Origin: Marthasterias glacialis
Lineage: Eukaryota; Echinodermata; Asteroidea; Forcipulatida; Asteriidae
Assembly: GCA_911728455.2 (NCBI GenBank)
Contig: OU452228.1
Coordinates: 19,371,224-19,435,223 of the forward strand
DNA length: 64,000 bases
Direction of reading: 5' to 3'
The notes beneath the pieces are model-generated. The model had not been told where the DNA came from and made no database searches. It saw only the letters and a program-made list of their open reading frames with translations. The position numbers and the translations under genes are program-made. Positions 1-10,285 of the stretch are shown here, one piece after another (the first letter of the stretch is position 1; every line of letters begins with the position of its first letter).

Positions 1-1159
1 AATCCATCTTGTCTTTACGTTTGTGATAAAATAATTTGTTCGAGGACAATTGTACCAGAAATGCACCAAGACACAACATTGAACCATTTCCCCCCCAACG
101 ATTTCTAAAAAATATTACATTCAAAACTTTGATCTACTGAAAAAAGACGTGGTTTTACAGTTTATTCACCATGAGGCTTGCATGGCGCATGATTTTCTCG
201 ATATTTAATGTTAATTCAATTCTCTGGGTTGCAGCTTAAACTTCAGACGGTGGATCTGTACATAGTTCATTGGAATGTCTTACGTTTCACGCGGAATGCA
301 ACATAAATCGTCAAATGTTTGTTACACTTCTTGCCAAACGTAAACATGTTTGGCTGGCTATGAAATGTAATTGGTATCTAACACCACAGTAGATCAGTAC
401 TTTCGACAGTGAAATCCAGGAAGACTTCTACTTCCACCGATTGTATACCAAAGTAATGAAAAATATTCGACTCTTTTCGCTATAGCCATCAGATAAGTAC
501 ATCCGGCCTCTAAAGTATAAAGCGTTGTACAATTGCATCATGGCGTTTTTCTTTAAGTTCAAGGACAAAATTGTCTGTGGTATCATCAAAATAACACTTT
601 TACTGACGGACAACTCAATATAATGTCAATTTCAATCCGTTTCTTCGAGAAGTTGACAATTTTCATGTGATAACAAAATTCCCTTTGCCCTTTTAGCGGT
701 TTGAATCGTCATTTTCCGTAACGGAATCAACTTACAGGAATACCGAGTACATCCAGGTAAAATTGTCAGATATCGGGGGAAAAAACGTCTGAGAGTGATG
801 AATATTGGATATCACGTTTCGGAAAAGGAGGATTGCTAAATATGACGGACAGATAATAAATGTCGAAATACTACAACCTTTAGAGATTGCATTAACTCCA
901 ACCTCGACCCATAATAACGTTGCATCAATGTTAAATAAACAAAGCTATAACGAATCTTGGTCTAACTATGGAGGATCGCTCTCGATTTCTTGTTTTTTTC
1001 TCTCCTGTTTTTAAATGACAAAGCCTGAGAGCCAGAAAGGATTAGAATAATGCCATCTTTTAGGTCAACTATAATCAAAACTATCCTTGGACGTAGAATG
1101 CAATTCTGTTACTTTGGACTACTACATAATGAAGACACTGTCATAATTCAAATAAAAGG
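1..1159. other. Gene-free AT-rich DNA
   Basis: I see no coding frame with protein-like composition, no inverted-repeat element and no tandem array here. Short frames on both strands are compatible with chance. Confidence 0.6.
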
Positions 1160-1530
1160 TAAAATATAGAATTGGTAAAGCTGATTGTGCAGTGTTCTTA
1201 CTTTGTGTGATTAAACATAATATACACGAACAAAAGGAAAAAAGCTGTGTCAGGAGAAAATAGTGAAAAACACTTTTTAGCATGTAAATACACTGATCTC
1301 AACTTCGATTGTTACAACCGAATTTAAAATCGGGGTCTTCAAATTCTATTTTCTCGCGTTTGACAGTTTTTCAGACAGAAATATTTATATGGCAGATTGC
1401 TACTTGTATAAATGAACTTCATAATCAGTAAGTTTTAAGACTGATACTGATAAAACAAACCGTTGCTGATGAATACCAATCCTGTATTGAACCTTTAACT
1501 ATTAATGTTATCTAAAGATATATAAACATT
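1160..1530 (+). repeat. Diverged repeat, copy A (pair of 2264-2655)
   Basis: This stretch aligns in the same direction with 2264-2655. Shared blocks appear in the same order: CTTACTTTGTGTGA, a segment reading GTCAGGAGAA.ATAGTGAAAAAC, AGCATGTAAA.ACA, GGGTCTTCAAATTCT, GAACTTCATAATCAGTAAG and GATGAATACCAATCCTGTATT. Gaps and substitutions show the copies are old. No coding content is conserved, so this is a non-coding duplication or a dispersed repeat of unknown class. Confidence 0.75.
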
Positions 1531-2263
1531 GTCAAAACATTGTCCTATAAACAAATTAGTGATGGCCTAAAATGGACATCAAATTCAAATTAACAGAACA
1601 GCTGTTATTTGAAAAACCTACACATACAACTAACACATAATAAGTTTGAAGCGTGTACAACAGCCAGGATGTGCAGCTTAATTATACGCTCGAAATACAT
1701 TGAAATGTAAATAGAAAATAACCACAGCTGTTCGTGTCGTTATACGATACAATATTTCACATTCGACTTGATTACTCTGTCGTTTTTCTCTTGATATACG
1801 ATTACGCGTACAATACCAAATGCCTGCCAGTTACAGCTAGCTACTTTCACATTGGTGTAGCCACAAGTAAAACAAACACACACTGGTGAGTTATTAATAA
1901 CAGTGAAATAACAGAGAAGCAAAAAAAGGCGCTGTTTTCTCATCTGAATAGTGTCTTACGAAACGTCGCCATTGAACGACTCGAACCAATCAATACCAGT
2001 TGGTAATGGTTACATTCACACGAGGAGGAGGCGGTCAAAGCGACGTGACGTCACACTATTACGGAGGTGTAGCAAGGCCATTCACGATGACAAACCCTTT
2101 TCTAATTATACGTATACATTTGACACAATACCGCGCTATTTCTATATCAATGGGCAATTGAAACTGAAAGACTGCACACGTGGTTGGTACAGCATTGTTA
2201 ACAATACAAAAATACGGTACCGGTACCAAATATTTAACCGAAAGATGAAATATCATTTGAAGG

Positions 2264-2655
2264 CAAAGTACAGGATTGCTAAACCTGATGTAGTACAGTA
2301 CTCTTACTTTGTGTGATTCAATACACACATAACAAAACAAACCTCTGAAAATTTGGGCACAATCTGTCGTCTTAGTCAGGAGAATATAGTGAAAAACCGT
2401 GCACAATTTTCAGCATGTAAACACATTGTTCTTAATTTCGATTGTTGCAACAGAAATGATCAAAATGAGGGTCTTCAAATTCTTACTTTCTCGACTTTGA
2501 TAGTATTTCAGCCCTTCAGACCGAAATATTTTCATGGACGATTGGTACTGGTATGAACTTCATAATCAGTAAGCTTTCAAATGGATACTAATAAAACAAT
2601 TTCTAGATGAATACCAATCCTGTATTCTACCTTTGAAAAAAAGTATATAAACAAA
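2264..2655 (+). repeat. Diverged repeat, copy B (pair of 1160-1530)
   Basis: Second copy of the repeat at 1160-1530, about 1.1 kb downstream in direct orientation. A weaker third relative lies at 13490-13740. The open frame upstream of it (1951-2316) lacks an ATG start and shows no recognisable domain, so I do not treat it as a gene. Confidence 0.75.
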
Positions 2656-3858
2656 CAAACTGTAGATAGATAAATCAATCCATAAACAGAACTGTTTTAA
2701 CCGACAGATTTTGTCCGGAAGTAAACAAAATAACACATGAAACACAACAAAACATGTGACTTTAATACTGTTTCCCCCTCAACCTATCCACTCAAATTGT
2801 TCACCTCACCCAAGTTATTCTTTTTTAATTTAACGAAACGCAACTTGATGACTAATATAATAAATGTATTCGTTTCAAACCAACATTGCTTTTACTCAAG
2901 ACTGACACAAACTAAAAAGCTACCAAATCTTTTGGTCAAAGTTCACAGCTTTTATAAACATAAAATCTAGTTAAAACCTGTGCTTGGCACAAAATTTGAG
3001 AAAAAAACTATATGCATCATATTTTACATAGTGACTCGTTACTGTTATGAAGCCATTTACAAGCACACTGACCGTAGCTCTTTGTAATGACACCAAAAAC
3101 CAACGAATACCAATCTCAAGTTACATTCATATCCTATAAAAAATCCTTTTAAAAATGTCCACCATGAACAAGAAAAGAAAAAAAAAATTAAAGAGAAACT
3201 GATAAGGGGGAAATTAAAGTGGCAGTGTTTGTCTGAAGGGGAAAGTGCAAATGCATTCAAATTACTCGTAGTCTGAATCCGGTCCATACGACGTATTGTT
3301 GGGCTCTCAGTTTTTTTGTCACCTCGGATTTTTTTCTTTTTAAATAGTACTTTTGTGCAACGTACGAGCCTGAACACCTTGTGACACGTGGCCATGTTTA
3401 CGGGTGACTCTGAGGCAACCGACGGGACTTGACAGAGGAAAGCACCCTCTCGGTAGCATGAGAGATGTTTTTTTCCAACAGTGTCTATGTTCTTGGGAAA
3501 TCTATGTGAATGTTATTTCTTCTTTTAGCGATTGGCTGGGAATGGTTTTCTCTTAAGACATGGCCTTTGCATTTATCGAAAACAGTTTAATTTAATTTCG
3601 TTTAATTTCATTTAGGATGTTTTTTCTTCAAATAATCATTAGTTCCCTGGAGACGCAAGTCATATCTATTTCACATCCTCTTTGAATTCTTCGAAAAATA
3701 AATCGAATCCCGAAACAGCCATCTTGTTTTTTTTTTTTTTTTTTACATTTGTTTTGACTCTGATTTAATTGATTGCTATAGATAGTTCCCATTGATCTCC
3801 ATTATATTCACACTGGAAATAATGATAGTTCCCGCTTGGCGTCACTTAGTGTAAAGAC
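2656..3858. other. Gene-free DNA
   Basis: No supported gene or element. A poly-T tract lies near 3729-3743 and several A/T-rich runs are present. Confidence 0.55.
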
Positions 3859-4032
3859 TACACTGCAAAAACTGGGGTGTTAAATTGATTCTCTTGGTAT
3901 CTATATATGACAACACCAACATGGTGTTAATTTCACCAACAATAAAGCAATGGGGATAACTAACACCATGTCGGTGTTGTCACATATAGATACCAAGAGA
4001 ATCAATCTAACACCCCCAGTTTTTGCAGTGTA
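3859..4032. mobile_element. Palindromic MITE, 170 bp, TA target duplication
   Basis: The element runs from CACTGCAAAAACTGGGGTGT at 3861 to the reverse complement ending AGTTTTTGCAGTG at 4030. It is flanked on each side by the dinucleotide TA (3859-3860 and 4031-4032). Arms of roughly 70 bp pair almost completely: GATTCTCTTGGTATCTATAT on the left matches ATATAGATACCAAGAGAATC on the right. The centre is short, and there is no coding capacity. TA flanks and this size fit a non-autonomous Tc1/mariner-type element. The class is inferred from structure only. Confidence 0.85.
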
Positions 4033-5819
4033 CCAGCTTTACGGCCAATGATGTTAACCTGTTTTTAACCAACAACCATGCGTTAAGTATGCGTAAATAC
4101 CGCGCGTGTGGCACGTGGGAATTTGATCAAATTCCTTGCAAAATTGGTGGCTGCAAACCACTGTGGCTGCATAGAAAAAAATTAATTCACTCTTGACGTG
4201 GCCCGAAGCCTAAACCCAATTTGCCCGTAAAAGATGGCGTCTATCGGGAACCACAGCTTGGGCTTCGGCCCCGGCTTTGGCTCCGTCTGCCTGTTTGAAG
4301 CCCCCTTACCGAATACACACGTTTTCAAAATGACTGACGGAGTTTAAGCCGGAACCAAAGAAACAAGCCGTGGTTTTGAAAACGGCCGTGTGCCAGTCCC
4401 GTGTGTGTATTAGATTGTCGCGACCCACTGAAGTGTTCGACGTTGCTTCCTTCACACGTCAAAGCCATGTGATGTACGGTTTCTCAAACTGTTCAAATAC
4501 GCACGATACATGCACGGTCAATTGCACGCGGTGGACATGACAATATTGTGATATTGAAACAACCTTCAGAAATACTTAACCGTAGAGAAAATAATTTGGC
4601 ATCGCCGCATAAATAATACGAGTCACGGTGTCAGCGACGAAACTAAACAAGGCGAGCACGTAGCCAATAAACTCAAGATTCTGTGATCAATTGGTGCAGA
4701 GGAGTCCCGCATGGTTTTTCAATTACAACTAGAGAACTGCTCTTTATGACATTGTCACTCCGTAAACAACATTGACTATATATATTTACTTAAATAATAG
4801 GCAGACAGTTCCACCACTTGGTGTCATCAATGCGATACGTTTTTTCCATGACAGATTTCAGTTGTGATATCAAACACTGTTTGATGAATGTGTCACGAAA
4901 CTAGGGGGAAAAAATACCGACGACGCGAGACTTTTTTGACGTCAACAACCGACGAAATGTTTAAGTGATTTCTAACAAGTTAACCAGCTAGAACTCTGGT
5001 GGGTATTAAATCACGGTTCAGCCATGCTTTTTGTGTGTGTGTGTGTCTTTGTTGAATGTAAACACGCGGCACTAAAGTGAGGCTGGAAGTGGTTGTATTT
5101 GTCTGGTGCCTTTTTGTTCGCGGCAACCAGCATATTATAAACCTAAATTGCGGATACAGGGAACCTGTCATTAGTTCATTCTCAGTGTTTAAAAACGACA
5201 GCACAGCTTCGCTTTAAAACTCGCAGAATAATGAAACACAACAGGACTGGACTCCATTTCTTCTCCCAAGACGTAAAGTGTGCATTTCACTAATTGGTGT
5301 CGGGTAAAATGATATAGGCCTGTCCCATTGTACAAGGATTTATTCCCAATTAAAGAGTTACCCAGACAACACGTCAATACCTCTATCACGATGGTTTCCT
5401 TACATCTCATCCAGAGATTTAAAGAAATCGACTTGGTACATGGGCTATTTCCCTCACCGCATGTTTCTTGAAGAATTAGGAACAGACCTGTATCACGCAT
5501 CGATAAATCTTGATGCCAAAAACATGAAATGAATGGAAACTAGGTTAAGACTTCCCATGCGGCCTCAAGATATTAATTTGTGTCTGATACTACCGTGTGT
5601 GTACATTACGCCGTCGCTACACCATTATTACAATCTCGTTCTAATCAATGGAAATTCGAAAGTTGCGTTTCATTTTGAAGGCTAATTATCATCGTTCTTA
5701 AAGTTAACGTAAAGCGCAGATAATGCTGGAAATTCCTACGTTTCTCGTGAGCTCTGTTTTTTGTTCTTATTAAAAATAAGGTAAGCACTTCCAGAAAGTT
5801 GCTGTTCACGGGTAGGCTT
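4033..5819. other. Gene-free DNA with a short GT tract
   Basis: No supported coding region. A (GT)n run lies at about 5030-5047. The stretch 4235-4395 contains GGCTTCGGC and GGCTTTGGC motifs weakly resembling 58375-58570. I could not establish homology by eye. Confidence 0.5.
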
Positions 5820-6258
5820 AATGTTTTGAATCAATATGAGGTACATAGTCCATACCGGTCTGATTTCGGTAAATTACATTGCCACTGGTATGCCTACCCA
5901 TTTGATGATAAGATGCTGCTTTTCTAATGCCAAAACAATTTACCGCTCGCTGATAGGTTTAATATCTTTGAATCAAGATAAGGTACGATTCTAGTATTGG
6001 AATGAATGAATCAAGATAAGATACGGTTTCTACTATTGCAATGAATCAATATAAGGTACGATTCTAGTATTGAAATGAATGAATCAAGATAAGGTACGAT
6101 TCTAGTATTGAAATGAATGAATCCAGATAGGTTGTGGTTTCTACTATTGCAATGAATGAATCAAGATAAGGTACGGTATGTCGTATTTCAATGAATGAAT
6201 CAAGATAAGGTACGGTATGTCGTATTTCAATGAATGAATCAAGATAAGGTACGGTAGT
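5820..6258. repeat. Degenerate 38-39 bp minisatellite (GAATCAAGATAAGGTAC motif)
   Basis: From about 5960 to 6255 the unit GAATGAATCAAGATAAGGTA plus a variable half (CGATTCTAGTATTGAAAT or CGGTATGTCGTATTTCAAT) repeats about seven times. The last two units are nearly identical and the earlier ones more diverged. An isolated related copy precedes the array at 5823. The same core motif recurs far away at about 10673 and 63537, so the tandem block probably grew from a piece of a dispersed repeat. Confidence 0.8.
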
Positions 6259-6260
6259 CT

Positions 6261-6396
6261 CCATAACCAGGGTCCAATTCCACGGCTCTGCTTTCCACCA
6301 AATTCTGCGTTTACGGCGCCCCGTAAAGCACACAGTTCTATGTGCCGTATGCGCAGAACTCCGCAGTAAGCAGAGCCATGAAAGTGGACCCTGGTA
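6261..6396. repeat. Short inverted-repeat element
   Basis: The left end reads CCAGGGTCCAATTCCACGGC and then TCTGCTTT. The right end is nearly its reverse complement: GCAGAGCCATGAAAGTGGAC, then CCTGG. The internal part contains TTACGGCGCCCCGTAA. This is a MITE-like or foldback repeat of about 135 bp with imperfect arms and no clear target duplication. Confidence 0.6.
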
Positions 6397-8104
6397 CGGA
6401 ATTTCGGCAGATTGTTTTTGCACGAACAACATTTGCTGTGCCCACCTTAACCACGGAAACGTGGTATTGAGTTGGTACACCAAACACTGTCAGAATGGTT
6501 TCGTCTGAGGTATTTGAATACACACTTCAATCGTTTTGCAGACGGTTTTACCGAATTTCTATCTTTAACACTAATGTCGATCAATACAGCACGCCAGTAC
6601 TTGTGCGAAAGCCTGGTAAGGTGCACTTTGCACGGGTAAAAAAAACCTACATGAACGATCTCCTGCTCTTGAAGCGTGTGGCCAATTTGAAATGGAATTC
6701 TCACATGTTTCTTTGATATGACTTGATTTATTTATTTATTAGAACCATCTTTTCAAATAGATGATGTTGATTTGATATGGTCATGGTAAACTGGTGTCAG
6801 GGCACTTTTGACACAATTATGCTAAGGTTAGTTTTTCCCAGTTTTGCTAAAGACAAGGAAAATTGCATCAGACTTTCGAATACATTCGAAGTGGAATAAA
6901 TAACGACACAATATGAAATTTGTATTTTATGTGCGTTTTTGTGAAACATGATAATCTTAGGGTCTCTTTTTTGTGTTTTTGGCACGGCAGGATAACTGCT
7001 AATTTGTAAAGCATAATACAACATGTGACCATAATGCGTAGCCTCTTGAAAAACCTGCGTGCACATTATTTGAATAGCCCCCCCCCAAATAAAAACCGGT
7101 TTGATTGACTCCTGCAACTTAGCAAACGTCGTATCAACCTTTTTGTATGATATTACCAGTGCAACTTTACTGTTTTGCAAAACAGAACATTTACATTTAC
7201 AGCACAATAGTCACAGATTGTTTAATATATTTTTATAAAACACAATCACGTAAAATGAAGAAGAAGAAGAGGAAGAAGAAGAGAAAAAGGGGGAAAAAGG
7301 ACCAGCCCTTCTTCTTGACAACATAAATTTGACTTCACGCATAATTAACTGTTTGACTCTGGGGGGATTTGAAAAAGTGCACTCTCCCTAAAACCAATTA
7401 GGTCTATTTGAAATTTTACTATTTTCTTGTAAGCATGGAGTATTGCGCGATATGGGCTATCGATTTTGTGTGACCACACAAATCAACAAGTGCAGTCGGG
7501 CCGCCGAGCTCACGCCTTCCACAATAATATAATTCTTGTTCAAAGGTGGACAAAAACCGGATTGAATTTCAAACAAGGGACGTCTGGCACAGTTGAAATT
7601 TTACATTCTATAATTATTTGACTGTCATGAGTCATCCAGTCCAAAGACGTGTCGTCATGGCGATTTGGTAGATATTGATTTGAATTGCCCATCTATTAAA
7701 ACAACTCAAGGCCCTCTTGGCAAAAAGATTAAAAATACACGTAAGAAATTATTTCGCATGAAACGATACAATGTCGTTCACGAGAAAATGCAAAGGTTTG
7801 TAAAACTTATTTTTCATATTCAACATTCGAACGACACAGGTTTTTTTACAATTATTTGTAATAGAAAAAAAGAAAGACGGACATAAAGATGAAACCTTCT
7901 GTGGTTAGTTGTTGTCTACAACTATTTTTTTTTGCTTCTGAACATGCATTTCAAGGGTATACTTCCCTTTACAACATCATACCGAAACCTGCCAGGGGCC
8001 CTTTGTATGATATAACATTGAAATAAAACACCATCACCATGAAAGCTTATTATTTACATTACGTTCTGGTTCAACAAGACAATCTCGAGGAAACTCCCAA
8101 TGGC
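6397..8104. other. Gene-free DNA downstream of the 8.1 kb receptor
   Basis: No supported coding region. A GAA-rich purine tract lies at about 7257-7295. This is the 3' flank of the minus-strand receptor gene. I could not pick out a confident polyadenylation signal. Confidence 0.5.
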
Positions 8105-9307
8105 TTACATCTTAGACTCATGTGCCCTCGTTGTCATGGTACCGCTTCTTCCAGTGCTCCCCGGAGTAGAATTATCGGAACCTTTCGGTCGGGGACGGCA
8201 TGCGGCCGGAAGAAGTGCAATTTGAAATGCCTCTCGGTATCTGCTGCTAAGGACGGTGTATATGATAGGGTTGATAATAGAATTGAAGTAGGAGGCAACG
8301 CGGGCAAAGTAGGCTAGACCCTGGCGTGCCTCGTAAGGAATGATGTAGACTTCACCCCGGACGTTGGCGACGAGGTTGAAGATCGACATAACCTCGAAGG
8401 GCGCTAGGAGGGCGAACAAAGCAACGCCGTTGATGACTAACATTTTGGCTACCTGGTTCCGGGTGGAGTCTTTAGCTTTACGGTGGTTAGACTGCGTCCT
8501 TTTGATGGACTGGTCTAACCCTCGGATGATTTTATAGTACAGTAGCGTGTTCCCGAGCAAAGAGAGGAAAAATGGGACAGTTTGAGTGGCGTAAGAGTAG
8601 CAATCGGCCCACTCGAAGTCCGACATGCACGACATTTTGTTCTCAGGCCACGTTGAGAAAGTTGGACTTGTCGGCCAGATGAAGCAACGGATCTCTTCTT
8701 TGCTGAAGCTCACGAGGAGCGAGGCCGAGAGTAAGCATGAGATCAGGGTGGAGACTGCCACATTAACAGCGACTCTTACTTTGGTATCTCGCCGTCTGTG
8801 GGGGCGGCATACGCCGTTATATCTTTCCCACGACACTAACGTGATGAAGCAGAGGGACACAAAGTACGATGTATTGACCATGAACTGGTTAAGCTGGCAC
8901 CCAGATAACCCAAGGGGATCATCATCAGCGTATATGGGAGAGTTGGCATAAGCCCAAAGCTTGCTGCCAATAGCAAACACAAGGAATATTATATCAGCTA
9001 CCGACAGTCCAACAAGATAACAGTTGGTGACAGTCCGCATTCTTGGTATGCGTAAAACAACATATATAAAAAGCGCATTGTCGAGGACACCAGCTACAAG
9101 CACAATAGGTAGAAATAAAGAATGAAACAAAGCATCACCTGGACTGTAGGATACGTAACTTTTAACTTCAGCATCTTCCATGCCCGAAAAATTATAGCAC
9201 AGTGATCCTTCGTATAGTGCATCTAATGATGCATTCATGACAGTAGTCACATTGACGGCTCTATACGAAGTCATGGTCGTTGTGATATCAGTGCTTAATC
9301 TCATCAT
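8105..9307 (-). CDS. Class A GPCR, thyrotropin-releasing-hormone-receptor-like
   Basis: Intronless frame of 400 aa encoding a seven-helix rhodopsin-class receptor, expected at the plasma membrane. Seen directly: an extracellular N-terminus with N-glycosylation sites at N19, N25 and N39; helix 1 at about 64-85 with N77; MRTVTNCYLVGLSVAD at 90-105, carrying the helix 2 aspartate D105; C137 before helix 3; E161-R162-Y163 in place of DRY; candidate disulfide partners C208, C227 and C236 in loop 2; P245 in helix 5; QVAKML at the start of helix 6; and N346-P-I-I-Y350 in helix 7, followed by a charged tail. The MRTxTNCYLV, QVxKML and NSxINPxIY motifs are known hallmarks of TRH-type peptide receptors, so a peptide ligand and G-protein coupling are inferred. 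Oddities: helix 1 has DN rather than GN, the helix 4 tryptophan is missing (about A184), and helix 6 reads LLAPF instead of CWxP. The ATG at 9307 is followed by a second ATG; either could start. Upstream non-coding exons cannot be excluded. Confidence 0.92.
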   Translation of the reverse strand: MMRLSTDITTTMTSYRAVNVTTVMNASLDALYEGSLCYNFSGMEDAEVKSYVSYSPGDALFHSLFLPIVLVAGVLDNALFIYVVLRIPRMRTVTNCYLVGLSVADIIFLVFAIGSKLWAYANSPIYADDDPLGLSGCQLNQFMVNTSYFVSLCFITLVSWERYNGVCRPHRRRDTKVRVAVNVAVSTLISCLLSASLLVSFSKEEIRCFIWPTSPTFSTWPENKMSCMSDFEWADCYSYATQTVPFFLSLLGNTLLYYKIIRGLDQSIKRTQSNHRKAKDSTRNQVAKMLVINGVALFALLAPFEVMSIFNLVANVRGEVYIIPYEARQGLAYFARVASYFNSIINPIIYTVLSSRYREAFQIALLPAACRPRPKGSDNSTPGSTGRSGTMTTRAHESKM

Positions 9308-10149
9308 AACTGCAATAACGTTTCTCCAAGTGAAAGTTCGAAGCAGTTCACGTTTTTAAACCAACATCTCTCCTGGTGAGTTAATGTGTAATGGTGGCAC
9401 TTGTCTGCCTCGTCGTGTATAGATGCTCTCCCCCACGATTGTGTTCTTGTCTGCCGTCAAATGGGCATGAAAAGACGTCCACACCGAGGTGTTGAAATCA
9501 GTCGCCTCCCATCAATGTAAATCTGTCATTCACAATTCACCATTGAGAAATATACGTTTATTGTACGGCTCTTCACCGTGTTACTTTCCACCGTCAGTTT
9601 AATTCTACACAGTGTGATCGAGCGCGTCTACAATTATCAATGCTAAGGAAAGTTCATCGCTTCGGGAGTCCGTGATCGCATCCAGCTCGGCATTCCTGCC
9701 TTCAATGATTACCTGTAGGAAACTGAGCTGCTTTTTATTAAAGCCAAAGCTCGCGTTCTGATTGGTTGGAATATCTGGTGACGCGTTGACGATTGTACAC
9801 AAGCCTGGCAATGTAAAGCTCATTTACCCAATCAGTGCCACCAGTGACATAAATTTGAGTGACGTAAGCTACTGCGTCACATTTCGATGATGAGTTTTGT
9901 TTGGTTTAATTGTATGTTAAGGTCACTTCCTTTTCTCCACGGAAACAATACTATTTATTCCAGAGATATATTAGACAAGTATAATCATCAATAGACGAGA
10001 GAGAAATTGACAAATTTCTCTGCGTTCGAAGTTCCTCTAAATTTAACATTGTCTCCCTCTTCATTGTTCATCCCTTGCATCTTCTGACTGCATCTGCCTC
10101 TCTCTTTTTACTTATTTCCACTGAACTGCTTCTGCTCCTCCAGTATAAT
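9308..10149. other. 5' flank of the 8.1 kb receptor
   Basis: No coding region seen. Apart from the CRE-like pair at 9859-9880 I cannot place a promoter. If the receptor has 5' non-coding exons, they would lie here or farther right. Confidence 0.45.
9859..9880. promoter_or_regulatory. Inverted CRE-like half-sites upstream of the receptor
   Basis: GTGACG and CGTCAC occur as inverted six-base arms separated by ten bases, about 550 bp upstream of the minus-strand receptor start. TGACG is the core of cAMP-response elements. This could be a regulatory site or chance. Confidence 0.25.
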
Positions 10150-10285
10150 CATATGTGTGTGTTGTGTTGTCATTCAGCCTCTGAGAAAGACTCTGCTAGG
10201 GTCGAAACGTGGGGCTATTAACAATGTTTTGCATTTATACAACAGGTCCTTGTGGTTGGTAAGCAGTTTGAAACAGCTTATTTTT
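10150..10285 (+). repeat. Dispersed repeat with CTGAGA...CGAAACGT core, copy 1
   Basis: One of three copies (others at 21245-21352 + and 24465-24605 -). The conserved parts are TGAGAAAGACTCTGCTAG followed by GTCGAAACGT, then TTTATACAACAGGTCCTT and GGTTGGTAAGCAGTTTG with AACAGCT. The CTGA...GAC-loop-GTC-GAAAC arrangement recalls the degenerate hammerhead-ribozyme core known from Penelope-like retroelements. No reverse transcriptase lies nearby, so the class is a guess. Confidence 0.7.

Noticed and set aside
1951-2316. 121-codon plus frame with an arginine-rich patch
   Set aside because: No ATG start, no recognisable domain, and it runs into the diverged repeat copy B.
8039-8951. Plus-strand frames across 8.0-9.0 kb
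   Set aside because: Shadows of the minus-strand receptor gene.
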